Below are positions 30,618 to 41,334 of a stretch of 64,000 nt of DNA, one piece after another. The number at the start of each line of letters is the position of its first letter. Position 1 is the first letter of the stretch. This stretch comes from Diphasiastrum complanatum (taxonomy: Eukaryota > Streptophyta > Lycopodiopsida > Lycopodiales > Lycopodiaceae), in contig CM055096.1 in the NCBI GenBank assembly GCA_029204225.1, positions 39,656,461 to 39,720,460 of the forward strand. Reading direction: 5' to 3'. Under the pieces are notes generated by a model, which was not told the DNA's origin, did not search any database, and worked only from the letters and a program-made list of their open reading frames with translations. The position numbers and the translations under genes are program-made.

Positions 30618-30649
30618 TTGGCACCCATACCATGAAGAAAAAAAAAATT

Positions 30650-31110
30650 CAGTATCAGAAATCGTAGACCATACTATGAAATTGCCCACAGTCTGAACGA
30701 TTTCTATACATCCTCTACAAATTCTGTCTTTTGAAAAAATTCAAAAAAAAATTAAAAATCAATATTTTGTCAATGAGAACTCCTTATCAGAAATCATCGA
30801 TCATACAATAAAATCACCCAAAGTCTGAACAATTTTTGGTGAATTCTAAAAAATAAACAAAATAAAAACATTTCAGTATCAAAAATTGTGGACCATACCA
30901 TGAAATCGCCCCCAGTCTAAATGATTTCTATACATCCTCTAAGAATTCTGTCCTTTGAAAAAATTAAAAAAAATCAATATTTTGTCAATGAAAATTCCTT
31001 ATTAGAAATTGTCGACCATATTATGAAATCGTCCGAAGTCTGACCGATTTTTGGCGAATTCAAAAAAAAAAATTAACATAATTAAAAATTAACTAAAAAA
31101 AAACATTTTT
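30650..31110 (+). repeat. leader repeat, ~224 bp period, two copies
   Basis: CAGTATCA(G/A)AAAT blocks at 30650 and 30874 start two similar units. Each contains two sub-blocks with GACCATAC...TGAAATCGCCC and ATTTTGTCAATGA. It lies between the PBS and the Gag start, so it belongs to the untranslated leader. Confidence 0.65.
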
Positions 31111-31334
31111 TTCTCAGTGAAACTTTTTTTATCAAAATCCATGAGTACTGTATTCTAATTCAACAACCAATTTGCGAGTTCTACTCTTGTCTGCGAATTC
31201 TGTTATTTCAAAAAAGTACAGATTCTTATCCAAATTCACTATTTTGCAAGAAAACCACTTTTTTGACTTTTTTTTAACCAGATATAGTACTATACTGATC
31301 ATCTGTACTGTTATTATGTTTCTCATTCTACATC

Positions 31335-32050
31335 ATGTCACGAGATTGTGCTGAATCTTCTAATCTTGCACCTCCATGCCTAGAATGCAGAATCCCATGC
31401 ATTGTTGCACCAAAGTATGATGGAGAATCTGACCCAATTAGATTTCTTCAAGACTTTGATAATGCATGTTGCTTCTACTTCTGAAACTGAAAAGTTCAGA
31501 CTATTTCCTATGGTTCTCTATGGAACCACCAAAGAATGGTATCTCAACCTAGAAGCTTCTGATCTTGTTTTTTGGAATACCCTCAAAGACGCTCTTATGA
31601 AGCGTTTCAAACCTTCTAAACTGACTCAAAGCCCATTCATCCAAATCACACATATCAAGATGTGTCATGAAGAGTCTGTAAGAAGCTACATTGAACGTTT
31701 TAAACGTCTCAAGATAGAATGTGTTGATGAAAATATTGTCGAACAAATGGCCATCAAATTGGTCCTGACTGGACTTCCTAAAAGTATCCGCCAAGAACTG
31801 AAACCAATTGATTTTTATGATCAACTTAAGGATGTAATGACTGATGTCATTCACGAAGAAGACGAGGGGTTCGATGAGGACTTTGATTACCGTGACAAGG
31901 AATCCAAAGTCCCCAAATGTCTTCACAACCAGAAGATTGAGAATACAACCCAATCTTCAGAACTTCTACATCAAACAAAAACTGATGCAAAAATGTGCTA
32001 TGCGTGCAGTCATGGACGTGAAACAATTCAAATGGAATTCAGATATGATT
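31335..32050 (+). pseudogene. Gag-like (retrotransposon_gag) domain protein
   Basis: The frame opens with the Met-Ser-Arg block (31335). After a small deletion near 31475 it continues to 32052. Blocks in order: PKYDGESDPIRFLQ, SETEKFRLFPMVLYGTTKEWYLNL, FWNTLKDALMKRF, SYIERFKRL, IVEQMAIKLVLTGLPKSIRQELKP, and an acidic tail EEDEGFDEDFDY. This is the pfam03732 Gag layout with the conserved Trp and the Phe-x-x-Phe helix. No zinc knuckle follows. Product would be a capsid-like protein. A near-identical N-terminal copy lies at 28870-29142. Confidence 0.75.
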
Positions 32051-33820
32051 GATGGTCACTACCAGCTGTATCATTCCTACAGTCCTCCAGAATGTAGACA
32101 GACACTGCTGATCTACGTTTTTAAATAACACAGCATTCAACAAAATTCAACCAATGTGCGGAATTGATAAAATGATTGAATGAGAAACACAAATGATGGC
32201 AGACAACAATTCATTCAAGATATCCTCACAAACCTTGGCTTTGATCTGACACTTTTTCAAGACCAACAGAGTGAGAGTCTCATCTAATCAGCCTACTCCA
32301 CCTATTCAGATGAATTCCAAATTTTTCGGAATACATCCAAGAGTGGCAACTATACCATCATCAACGTCTCTCCTGGGGATTTCCAGAGCATTGGCTTCCC
32401 TAATTCGGAGAGACAATCCATGGCAAGGGCATCAGCTACGATGCCAAGTACATCACAAAGTTTCTGATACAGGACGGCAAAACCATTGCCCAAACCAACG
32501 ACGGGATCGCTATCCGCCTCATCACGGATCCCCTTCTATTGGCCGCCTCAGAAATCCTCGTCACCATGGTCGAAGTGCGAACCCTATCTACGGGCCGCCT
32601 CAGAAATCCTTGTCACCATGGTCGAAGTGCATACCATCAAGATCGATCGCATGCCATCGAGCGACTTCTTTTCTTTGACCCGCACCATGGACGATCCCAC
32701 TCAAAATTATAAGTGGGCTGAGAAGGTAGCAGAGAAGCTGTGCGGAGCTCTGAAAGCCCGAAAACCAAATACCAAATGTGGGTATCTCCTCCACATGTTG
32801 GTCACCAAACAATTGGAGTCTAGGGCGGCCGCTATCATCAAGGAGCTGGATGATGTTTATCCAAGCACAAAAAAACGAGCCACCCCCAACCGACAGTAGA
32901 ACCGGTCTCACCAGCCCCACCTACTAAGAAGTAGAAAGAGAAGGCGATCAGCACAGAAGCCGATGTCCCTCATAACATTCTATCCAGCAACATCGGGATG
33001 GAATATGCTAAATCCGAAGGGAGCCTTAAACCATCTCAGGTCCCAAAGGAGGTCCTAGAGCAGCAGGTGGCCCTACTTCACCAGGCCCAGCAACGCAGAC
33101 AAGCAGTAGCGGCAGCAGCAGGAAGCTCCGGGATGGCAGACACTTTCGGCTCTGATCCTATGGGTGTGATTTCGTCCACATAGGCAATCTCCTCTCCATC
33201 ACTTGCTCTCACACTCCCACCACCACCCCCACCATTTACTGCCACCTCCACACCCTCACTAACTCTCAACACGGGCTTCACTTCCACACTTCCACAAAAG
33301 CCCTCACCTGTACAAATCTCCACCCTACTTGACTCCACAGTCAACGTAGATGATTTTGCATTACAATTACTAAGCGCACTTCCATCAACCATCGTCACCA
33401 CTAACCTAATACAAACATCTCCGCCACGCAGTATCTCCCCACCTCTTGTACCCCTCAATCCAAAATCACCTTGACCTATTTCTCATACACCTCCGTCCAA
33501 CCCTACTCCTGATTTTCTACCCTTTAACATAATGTCGTATCCTAACTACACACGCACCCTCCCTGACATTGGTCCTTGGGAGCAATTACCCCTTGCAGCC
33601 CAAAAAGCGATATGGTTGGTGAAAGAGCTCCAATACAATCTAGCCACGACGGAGCAGCATTCAAAATTACAACAATCATACATTGCTTCCGTCGAGGCCC
33701 TAAACTGGCACATAGCCACTCTGGAAGAACGTCTAAAGGCCGTTGTTCAGTCGACACCATCGGTTCATGCAGAGCACGTCCAATTCCATGATTCGGGGCA
33801 CCACTTTGATGGACCATATG
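32051..33820 (+). pseudogene. long non-pol internal frame of the LTR element, 5' part
   Basis: Plus-strand frames linked by a few stops and shifts give, in order: a globular-looking segment (YITKFLIQDGKTIAQTNDGI, IRLITDPLLLAASEILVTMV, YKWAEKVAEKLCGALKARK), a Gln/Ala segment (QQVALLHQAQQRRQAVAAAA), a Pro/Thr/Ser-rich stretch (33190-33530, LTLPPPPPPPFT) and a coiled-coil-like segment (33600-33760, LEERLKAVVQS). The nested element interrupts it at 33821 and the frame resumes at 38541. I recognise no catalytic motif, and protein function is unknown. Confidence 0.5.
32541..32644 (+). repeat. 52 bp tandem duplication inside the internal frame
   Basis: GGCCGCCTCAGAAATCC starts at 32541 and again at 32593, and both copies continue into GTCACCATGGTCGAAGTGC. 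The 52 bp step shifts the frame and is one of the lesions that break the protein. Confidence 0.85.
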
Positions 33821-34950
33821 TGTAGCGCAGGCATCCCAAAGGGAACCGGGAACCACGACTTAGCTTCCCAGCCTTCAACTCTTGCCATCCAAACCCACTT
33901 GACATACAAGCAGCCAACTCGCCAACAACGATCAGACTTAACCAACTTGAAGTTCCTAAAAACCAACATTGAGATCCAATCCAATCCAAGCAAGCGGTCT
34001 GACTTACATCAGACTTAACCAACTGAAAGCTTCGTCACGAGCGCTGGAAGCCAACCTGGCGCCACGCCAGACTGGACAGCAATAAACAGGTAACTTCCAC
34101 CCAAGCAAGCCATCCAACTCAGCCGACAGGTTAGAGCCCGTTCCCCAAGAGCTTAATCCATTCACGTTCATGCAAGGAACACTCAGAACTACAAGCCGCG
34201 ACAGATATGGAAACAACCAATTCCTGGACCAAATGGTCCCGACAGCATACCGCTGGCGCCACGGACCGAATGGTCCTGACAGCATACCGCTGGCGTCTCG
34301 GGATACGACCCTCAGCTATGTGCCAACTTAAAAATTTGGAAGCGGCCTTACAACTGGCGCTTTTATCGAACACTGTAACCCAGAAGGTAATCAGAGTCAG
34401 TTTGAGAAAAATCCCACTTTATTGATAAATCTGAGAAGGTTACATTTCAAGTGTGTGACCGACCCTAGTCTCCGGGGAGCTAGCATGCCAAGGCGAGAGC
34501 CATGACAACATTCCAGCAAGGGAGGCCGAGACTTGGTTGGAGCTCGCCCTGAGTCGCAACCGGCACTCCCCTATAGTATTGGTGTGATTCGGCACCCCCC
34601 CCCCCTCATACCAGGCACTCTACCCAAGCTGGTAAAGCACGTTTTTTCTCTCTCTAGGATTTTCTCTTTCTAGAAATTCATTTTCTCTCTCTAGATTTTA
34701 TTGATCCCCAGGCTTCCTTTAATCATGCCTACATCGTGTGAGGTGATTGCACATCGATCTGAGCTCTCTGGACTCCGCTAGAACCGATCAAAGATTTTCA
34801 GCCATAGGAACTTGGCGGCGGCAGGATTCTAGTTACAGTGGTGCCGGGAGCGGCGCCGGCGCCGTTGGCGCCGGGAGCAACAGGGGCGCTGCTGGCACCG
34901 GGGACATAGCTGGCGCCGGAAGTAAAGCTTGTAAAGGTAGCTTTACAACA
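33821..34950 (-). repeat. 3' LTR of the nested element (1130 bp)
   Basis: It matches 37291-38535 closely but lacks about 115 bp present there after GAGATCCAAT. The missing piece is bounded by ATCCAAT direct repeats, as in a slippage or recombination deletion. The minus-strand 5' end carries a GGCGCC-rich block (about 34845-34920). Confidence 0.85.
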
Positions 34951-34964
34951 TCCACCCCACCTTT
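34951..34964 (-). promoter_or_regulatory. polypurine tract of the nested element
   Basis: The minus strand reads AAAGGTGGGGTGGA immediately before TGTTGTAAAG of the 3' LTR. Confidence 0.75.
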
Positions 34965-37275
34965 ATAAAATCTGATGTCCTCATCAGATGTCAGATTAAA
35001 GTAAAGGTGTCTCCCAATTAAAATAACTATACATTTAAGCTACTTGGCACAATACTCAATTTACTGGCCACTTTTTATTAACATTGAAGCTGGCACACCA
35101 CAAGTCGGAGGCTCAGATCTTTGTACTGAAAGATTACATAACTTGAAAATATATATCTTTGTCTGGGAAAAGCGTAGATTTGATATCGCTTTCGTATAAT
35201 CCAAAAACCTTATTAACTGGTGACAGAGGCCTTTCTTTAAAATGTTCGCCCCTGTCGCTTCTGACTTTCGACTTTGGAACTCCTTTCTCCTGATTTGTCC
35301 TTGATGCACTTTGTGTTGAGCTTCTTGAGCTCCAGATTTGTTCAATTCCGCACACGTATCAGGGCTCCCTGAGCCAAAGGATTTATCGTTTGATTGCCCA
35401 CTTTATGGTCCACTCCGTGCCTTGTTGCTTCTACACCTTGATTTCTCTCCTTGTCCCAGCCTGATCTTGATACTTTTCCATCTTGGCTCTTTAAGGTAGG
35501 CAAAGATTGAGTACTCTGCAATGCACCTCTCACTTAGCTTGAAGTAGCTCTTTGAATCAGCCCAAATGTAACCATTGACCTCGTGGAAAGCCAAAGGGTC
35601 GCACCAGTTTGATCCGCATCCGAACTATCTCTTCGCGTTTGTTTGAAGCACCATGTCCGTCGCGCAAAACTTGACTTTCACAATTCCATCACTGGTCAGT
35701 TGCCTCACAGTCAAAACAAGAAGTGTACATCGAGCTTGGCTTCAAGTAGCTCTCTTTGAATCAGACACACGCACCCAGAGTCTGCACTAGTCCAATCTTA
35801 ACGCGAACTGTCCCTTAGCGTCCGTTCGAAATACCAAGTCTCTCATGCAAAACTCAACTTTCACAGTTCCTTCATTGATCAGCTGCCTTACACGTAACAC
35901 AAGCCAGCCTACTCATATGTTTCCTCGTCATTGCTGGTCCAAAGAAAGCCTATAACAAACTTTCCTTTCCAGAACAAAAACTTGTCAACTTATTAGGTCC
36001 AAAGTTCGCCAGTCTCCTAGTGTGAGTATGGCTAGGTCACCTTGAATTTGCCCCCATTTTGATCAACTTTCATTCAAAATTTGCCCCAAGAGAGAGGTGT
36101 GTGTGATAGTTCCCCTCCACTTATAAAATCAGCTGATCGGACTTAGAGTAGAGTTCTTCGGACAAAAAGCCTTTCCAACACTTTGCTTCCCATCTGCTAG
36201 GATTATGGCTCGATCCAACTTGTTGCCAATATCTGAAGAGGATCCTAGTCTTTTCCCCTTTGAGGAAAAACCCAACTGATACTGGATATCACCCATGCTC
36301 AGTGAGTTTCAGTTCCGAAGGTGGCCGTCCCAAAATGAAGACCAACTGCTCCATAGAAGATCTCCCCTGAAATTGCCCTTTCCAACTTTTGACTTCCTGC
36401 TTGCGTCTGGTGGGCGTTGTCGCAAATGAAACTAACCCAAGGAACAGGCTAGCCATCCATCCTTTGCAAACATTGAGTCGTTTCGTTGCCGTTCACGTGT
36501 GAGTACTTGAACTGCAAATCCACCCCACAGATTCTGTAGTCCTCTTTGTTTGATGGTATCAGCCTTCAAAAGAAAAGGTTCCTTCTCGAGCCATCAGCTC
36601 CTTGTATCACAAGCAATCATGCAAACCAGGCAAAGCACGAGTACTAAGACTCACCACGAATACATACAAGTAAGACACTTAGGCAGGTTTACTAACAAGT
36701 AACAAAGACAAGGTCCCCCTTTGAGATGGTCCTGCCAACGGACCTTTGCCTGGCCGCGCCCATACAAATCGATCACGGAATCAGCCCACATAGGACACCC
36801 GTCCAACTATCCGTGCTTTCACCATTAAGCAGCACATTGCCTCAGTCACGCCCCACCACTTTTTGGTCGATAGCCCTTATAGCTAAACGATCGGCAGCTA
36901 TCCCGCACCGGCAGCTAACCACCCGTGCTTTACACCCGAATTCGATCAACATCTCTGTATCAATGGTTAACCCGTACAGTTCGAATATATCGACCCGCAT
37001 CCCACAAGGCACAGACCGTGCTTACACCAATCTAATGGCAGTACACTGCCTCATCTGTCCTACGTGCAGACATCGCCAGGCCCAAACCGCGAGAATCGAC
37101 CGTGCTTACACCTCAAGGGCAGCACTATGACTCATCAAGCCCCCCGTTCTGTCGACCACCCCGACCGTGAACGCACCCGTGCTTACACTGTGGGTAGCAC
37201 CTTGCACAACAGTTGTCTTGATAAATCCCAAACCGTGGCCATTTTCGTGAGATCTGCATAGCTGACCGGCCAGTC
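34965..37275 (-). other. non-coding interior of the nested element
   Basis: No retroelement protein motifs occur in any frame. Two repeat systems are visible. One is a diverged ~200 bp duplication (about 35534-35735 and 35738-35893, sharing AGTAGCTCTTTGAATCAG and AACTTGACTTTCACA-like blocks). The other is a series of CCGTGCTTACACC motifs between 36813 and 37190 near the PBS. Confidence 0.6.
36813..37200 (-). repeat. leader motif array CCGTGCTTACACC, five occurrences
   Basis: CCGTGCTT(T/A)CAC recurs at about 36813, 36922, 37016, 37100 and 37176, each followed at a short distance by a GCAGCAC or GCAGTAC-like string. Spacing is roughly 75-110 bp. In element sense it lies just downstream of the PBS, where packaging or dimerisation signals are usually found. 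That role is inference. Confidence 0.55.
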
Positions 37276-37288
37276 GGCTCTGATACCA
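37276..37288 (-). promoter_or_regulatory. tRNA-iMet primer-binding site of the nested element
   Basis: The minus strand reads TGGTATCAGAGCC, two bases after the LTR end GCGCTACA. Confidence 0.85.
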
Positions 37289-37290
37289 CA

Positions 37291-38535
37291 TGTAGCGCAG
37301 GCATCCCAAAGGGAACCGGGAACCACGACTTAGCTTTCCAGCCTTCAACTCTTGCCATCCAAACCCACTTGACATACAAGCAGCCAACTCGCCAACAACG
37401 ATCAGACTTAACCAACTTGAAGTTCCTGAAAACCAACATTGAGATCCAATCTGGCGCCATGCCAGATCGGGGGTCTTGATGTGGGAGACTTCCCTCCAAG
37501 CAAGCCGCCCGACATACATCAAACTTAACCAACTCGAAGCTTTGTTACAAACGAGTAACATCCAATCCAAGCAGGCGGTCTGGCTTACATCAGACTTAAC
37601 CAACTGAAAGCTTCGTCACGAGCGTTGGAAGCCAACCTGGTGCCACGCCAGACTGGACAGCCATAAACAGTTAACTTCCACCCAAGCAAGCCATCCAACT
37701 CAGCCGACAGGTTAGAGCCCGTTCCCTAAGAGCTTAATCCATTCACGTTCATGCAAGGAACACTCAGAACCACAAGCCGCGACAGATATGGAAACAACCA
37801 GTTCTTGGACCAAATGGTCCCGACAGCATACCGTTGGCACCACGGACCGAATGGTCCCGACGGCATACCACTGGCGTCCCGGGATACGACCCTCAGCTAT
37901 GTGCCAACTTAAAAATTTGGAAGCGGCCTTACAACTGGCGCTTTTACCGAACACTGAAACCCAGAAGGTAATCAGAGTCGGTTTGAGGAAAATCCCACTT
38001 TATTGATAAATCTGAGAAGGTTACATTTCAAGTGTGTGACCGACCCTAGTCTCCGGGGCGCTAGCATGCCAAGGCGAGAGCCATGACAACATTCCAGCAA
38101 GGGAGGCTGAGACTTGGTTGGAGCTCGTCCTGAGTCGCAACCCGCACTCCCCTGTAGTATTGGTGTGATTCGGCACCCCCCCTCATACCAAGCACTCTAC
38201 CCAAGCTGGTAAAGCACGTTTTTTCTCTCTCTAGGATTTTCTCTTTCTAGAAAGTCATTTTCTCTCTCTAGATTTTATTGATTCCCAGGCTTCCTTTAAT
38301 CATGCCTAGATCGTGTGAGGTGATTACACATCGATCTGAGCTCTCTGGACTCCGCTAGAACCGATCAAAGATTTTCAACCATAGGAACTTGGCGCCGGCT
38401 GGATTCTGGTTATAGTGGCACCGGAGCGGCGCCGGTGCCATTGGCGCCGGGAGCAGCAGGGGCGCTGCTGGCGCCGAGGTATTAGCTGGCGCCGATGGCG
38501 CCGAAAGTAAAGCTTGTAAAGGTAGCTTTACAACA
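37291..38535 (-). repeat. 5' LTR of the nested element (1245 bp)
   Basis: Terminal TGTTGT...CTACA on the minus strand. It contains the segment deleted from the 3' LTR. GGCGCC-rich repeats (38390-38505) sit near the minus-strand start, and a CTCTCTCTAGG stretch lies at 38220-38280. Confidence 0.85.
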
Positions 38536-38540
38536 AGATG

Positions 38541-39685
38541 GTGGAGATAGAGTAGGATTCCAATAGCCTCCTCCTGCAACTCAAGGCTCCACATTTCAAG
38601 GCCAACCCCTGGGGCAAGGAGCTCAAACACCAGCTAATCCGTCAGGCTCTGGGGGTACCAGCTCCCAACATTATCTTTTTCCTTCCACTGCTTCTAACCC
38701 TATCGACACCACTAACCCCCCCTTCATTCCACGACAATTTTCTCCTGAGTCACAAAGAATTGCTGAAGCTAACCCCTCGCCTCCTCTCTCTCTTGAACCC
38801 GATCCACAAATTCAACACGAGATTGCTTCTGAAGCACCAACCATCCAGCACAAAATCATGCCCGTAGAACCAAGCAAGGAGTTGCGCGCCTCTCAGGAGT
38901 TTGCAAAGAAATATCCAACAACAAAAGAGCGAGGTGGCTACATACTGCCAGATTTGGACCAGTGTCAAACACATAAAGCAGTAGTCAAACTCTTGGATCC
39001 ATAACCTCTCTGGCATCATCAGTTCTTCCTGCAAAGTAAGATCTCAATGGCACGGTTTATCAAAGCTCCCTCCTACATGCGCACAAATCGTTATTACTAT
39101 CTAGTAGCGAGGCGAGAACCGTTTCCTACCACCAAGGTTAAGAATAGAATCTTTCGGCCTAAGCTCACAGGTGTAGATATCGGCAACTTAGCCGAAGACA
39201 TGGTCACCAACTGCAGAGTATTCTACCAGAAGCACCATGGTAATCCCGATCGCAACGTCAGATATTTTGCGGACAATTGCGGCCTGGTGGCATTTCTGGC
39301 AGAACTAAGAGATTTTTGGGATCGAGGGTTACCCCCAATCGCCCTTAATATCAATAAACTCTTGCGAACGCAAGATGATCATATCAACGTAGCAAGGCTC
39401 TATTATCGCGCTGCACTCACTTCCGCCCTGCACATTGATATAGTGGAGCTATGGGAAATCCATAACTTTCTACAGAGTATGATCTATTATTACAAACCCA
39501 TGCCCTTCCTGAACAAATTACGGTGGAAAATGATGGAGGGCATCGACACGACAATCTACCACTCCCGACAGCAACAGTCTCGCCCCAAGAAGCACAAAAG
39601 ATCCAGGACGAAAAGGCGTCGATTGGTGTGGGACCACCAATCCAATAAGGAGGGGGATAATGTTAGCAACTGTGCTAACACATAG
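38541..39685 (+). pseudogene. long non-pol internal frame, 3' part with basic-tailed terminal domain
   Basis: Downstream of the nested insertion the host frame continues: a Pro/Gln/Gly-rich linker, an acidic/Pro segment (38700-38900), one TAA near 39003, then a clean 212-residue frame (39047-39685). The latter has MARFIKAPSYMRTNRYYYL, FYQKHHG, FWDRGLPPIALNINKL, VARLYYRAAL, VELWEIHNFL, LRWKMMEGI and a strongly basic tail (KKHKRSRTKRRR) like a nuclear-localisation or nucleic-acid-binding segment. It ends inside the PPT/LTR junction. A divergent homologue is at 23830-24379. No known family recognised. Confidence 0.6.
39647..39657 (+). promoter_or_regulatory. polypurine tract before LTR B
   Basis: AAGGAGGGGGA lies three bases before TGTTAGCAAC. 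The terminal coding frame reads straight through it. Confidence 0.75.
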
Positions 39686-40467
39686 AGAAAAAAAAAAGAA
39701 ATAAATAAAACTCTGTGGCATGTGTTTTGTAAGTCCACGTATGAGTATCTATTAATAAACTTCAACCATGGCATGTGTTTTGTAAGTCCATGAGTAGAAG
39801 CTTAAATAATAATAAAATAGCTTAAACTTAGATTTAGAACTTAGACTTAGGAAACTTGAGATTAGAAATATTTTATCTTAAATTTTCCTAAGTTAAGAAA
39901 CTTTGAAGTTCTAAATCCTAAGTTAGAAGTTCTAGAAAGACTAGAAATAGATTAGTCCCATAAGTTAGTAAACACTTATGAAAGACCCTCCTTGACATAA
40001 AAGTAGCAGTATTTGCATTGTAAACAACACCTTGAGATTATGGCAAATTGCTTTTTGATATTATCTTGCGATTTCATTGTGTTTCCATTGGAAGGTGCAT
40101 AGCTTGAGGGAAGGTGCTCGGGCCTCCTCTTGCTTCCTTTCATTGGTTTTTATTGTGGCATGTTATTAATTGTTTATTGTTTAGTTTAGCCGCAATTCTT
40201 ATTATCTCCCTTTGGGTGTTACGTAGGATTTAGCAATCTTGCTAGTTGGGTTTGCCTTAGCAAGGAATTTTATTGTTGTTATTAACTAGCTTTATTCTCG
40301 TTTCGGGCACTAGTTGGGTAAGCCTTAGTGCTCTCATTCCTGTTGATTCTTTCCGTATTTCCGTTGAAGCTTGTTGTAGAAACTTAAAAAGTGAACGAAT
40401 CTCTACATCCCTATACTACACCCGTAAGTAGATCTAGCCACCGCACACGCAAGATATACTTCCAACA
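39661..40467 (+). repeat. LTR B (3' LTR)
   Basis: TGTTAGCAAC...ACTTCCAACA, matching LTRs A and C with small indels. The flanking base string after it is TCAAT. The left partner of a target duplication cannot be read because LTR A is joined to another element. Confidence 0.8.
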
Positions 40468-41334
40468 TCAATTGAAACTTTTTTATGCTTCTAAGCGTTG
40501 GTAATGGCCATCAAAGGTATGCTAGTTTCAGTAGGCTGAGCTACTGGTCTTTGCTTGATTGTAATCATATTCAATGAAGCAGTAACTAGCGGTGGTTTAG
40601 GTTTTGCAGAACAATCCTTGTAACAATGTCAGGCTCTAAATCCAAATCCAAGTCCCTTTCTAAATCTCCTCAGAGAATTCTAAATTTCCTTCTAAATCAG
40701 TTTCTAAATTCCCTCCCAATTCTATTGAACAGTCCACACGACTCTCTTCTCCACCTCGTCCTAATGGTGAGAAATTAGATTCATTTTTGAATGTGCACAT
40801 CAATACTTTTTTTCGGATGATACATTGAGTCGTATTTTTCTATCTCTTCCTGCCCTCCCTCCATCAACTTTTGTGGATTCTAATAAATATGATTAATATG
40901 ATCAACTACTTTCCACTCATCTAAAATCTTTCAACAAGCATTACAATTTTCAAACTCCCCTCTCAAAAATCAATCATACCCTGACTGCGCTAGACACAAC
41001 TGAATTAGAAAATAAAGATAAAATGTTAGCGGACGATATTGGAGTGGGGATTATTCGGTGTTTTCTAGAAATTCATCAAACACCAATTTTTGTAAAATTA
41101 GAACTATTACCTATCCATTTTCTACATAGTATTCATTTTCTCGGTTTTAAAAAATCTTATATTGATGGATACATGGAGAATGTGAGAATGAAAGCACCGT
41201 TGATTATGGTGCCATATATATACAAGTAAGCTTTTTTTTTTTTTTCCCAAAAATTAGCTATTGCTATATTTCTTGAGATATTATGATTAGAATTTTATCC
41301 GGGCTCACCTGTCAATTTGTTATTTGTTGGAAGT
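40468..41334. other. spacer between oppositely oriented LTRs B and C
   Basis: A broken frame starts MSGSKSKSKSLSKSP at 40627. A short open frame at 41023-41229 is AT-rich and not recognised. No target duplication pairs the two LTRs. Confidence 0.4.

Larger units (their letters stand above)
33821..38535 (-). mobile_element. nested non-coding LTR retrotransposon (LARD-like), GGCGCC-rich LTRs
   Basis: Read on the minus strand: 5' LTR 38535-37291 (TGTTGTAAAG...GCGCTACA), two bases, PBS TGGTATCAGAGCC (iMet), a 2.3 kb interior, PPT AAAGGTGGGGTGGA, 3' LTR 34950-33821. Flanks ATATG (33816-33820) and AGATG (38536-38540) are a 4-of-5 target duplication. The interrupted frame of the host element resumes across it. 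The interior has no Gag or Pol motifs. It therefore depended on proteins from another element, as LARDs do. Confidence 0.85.
29761..40467 (+). mobile_element. gag-bearing LTR retrotransposon without recognised pol (TGTTAG family), with a nested element
   Basis: LTR A (29761-30617) and LTR B (39661-40467) flank an interior with a TGG-initial PBS-like string at 30619, a leader repeat, a Gag-like domain (31335-32050), a long Pro/Thr-rich and coiled-coil frame, a terminal basic domain (to 39685) and a PPT. Bases 33821-38535 are a separate nested element, so the original interior is about 4.3 kb. I see no protease DSG, no integrase and no YVDD or RNase H motif. LTR A is itself preceded by a PPT and another internal segment, so the locus looks like tandem elements sharing one LTR. 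Confidence 0.65.

Noticed and set aside
33078-33458. Gly/Val-rich minus-strand frame
   Set aside because: Antisense shadow of the Pro/Thr-rich plus-strand retroelement frame.
37106-37603. Long Trp-rich minus-strand frames in the nested element's LTRs
   Set aside because: The same frames recur in every LTR copy, lack any domain and shift between copies; LTR sequence, not genes.
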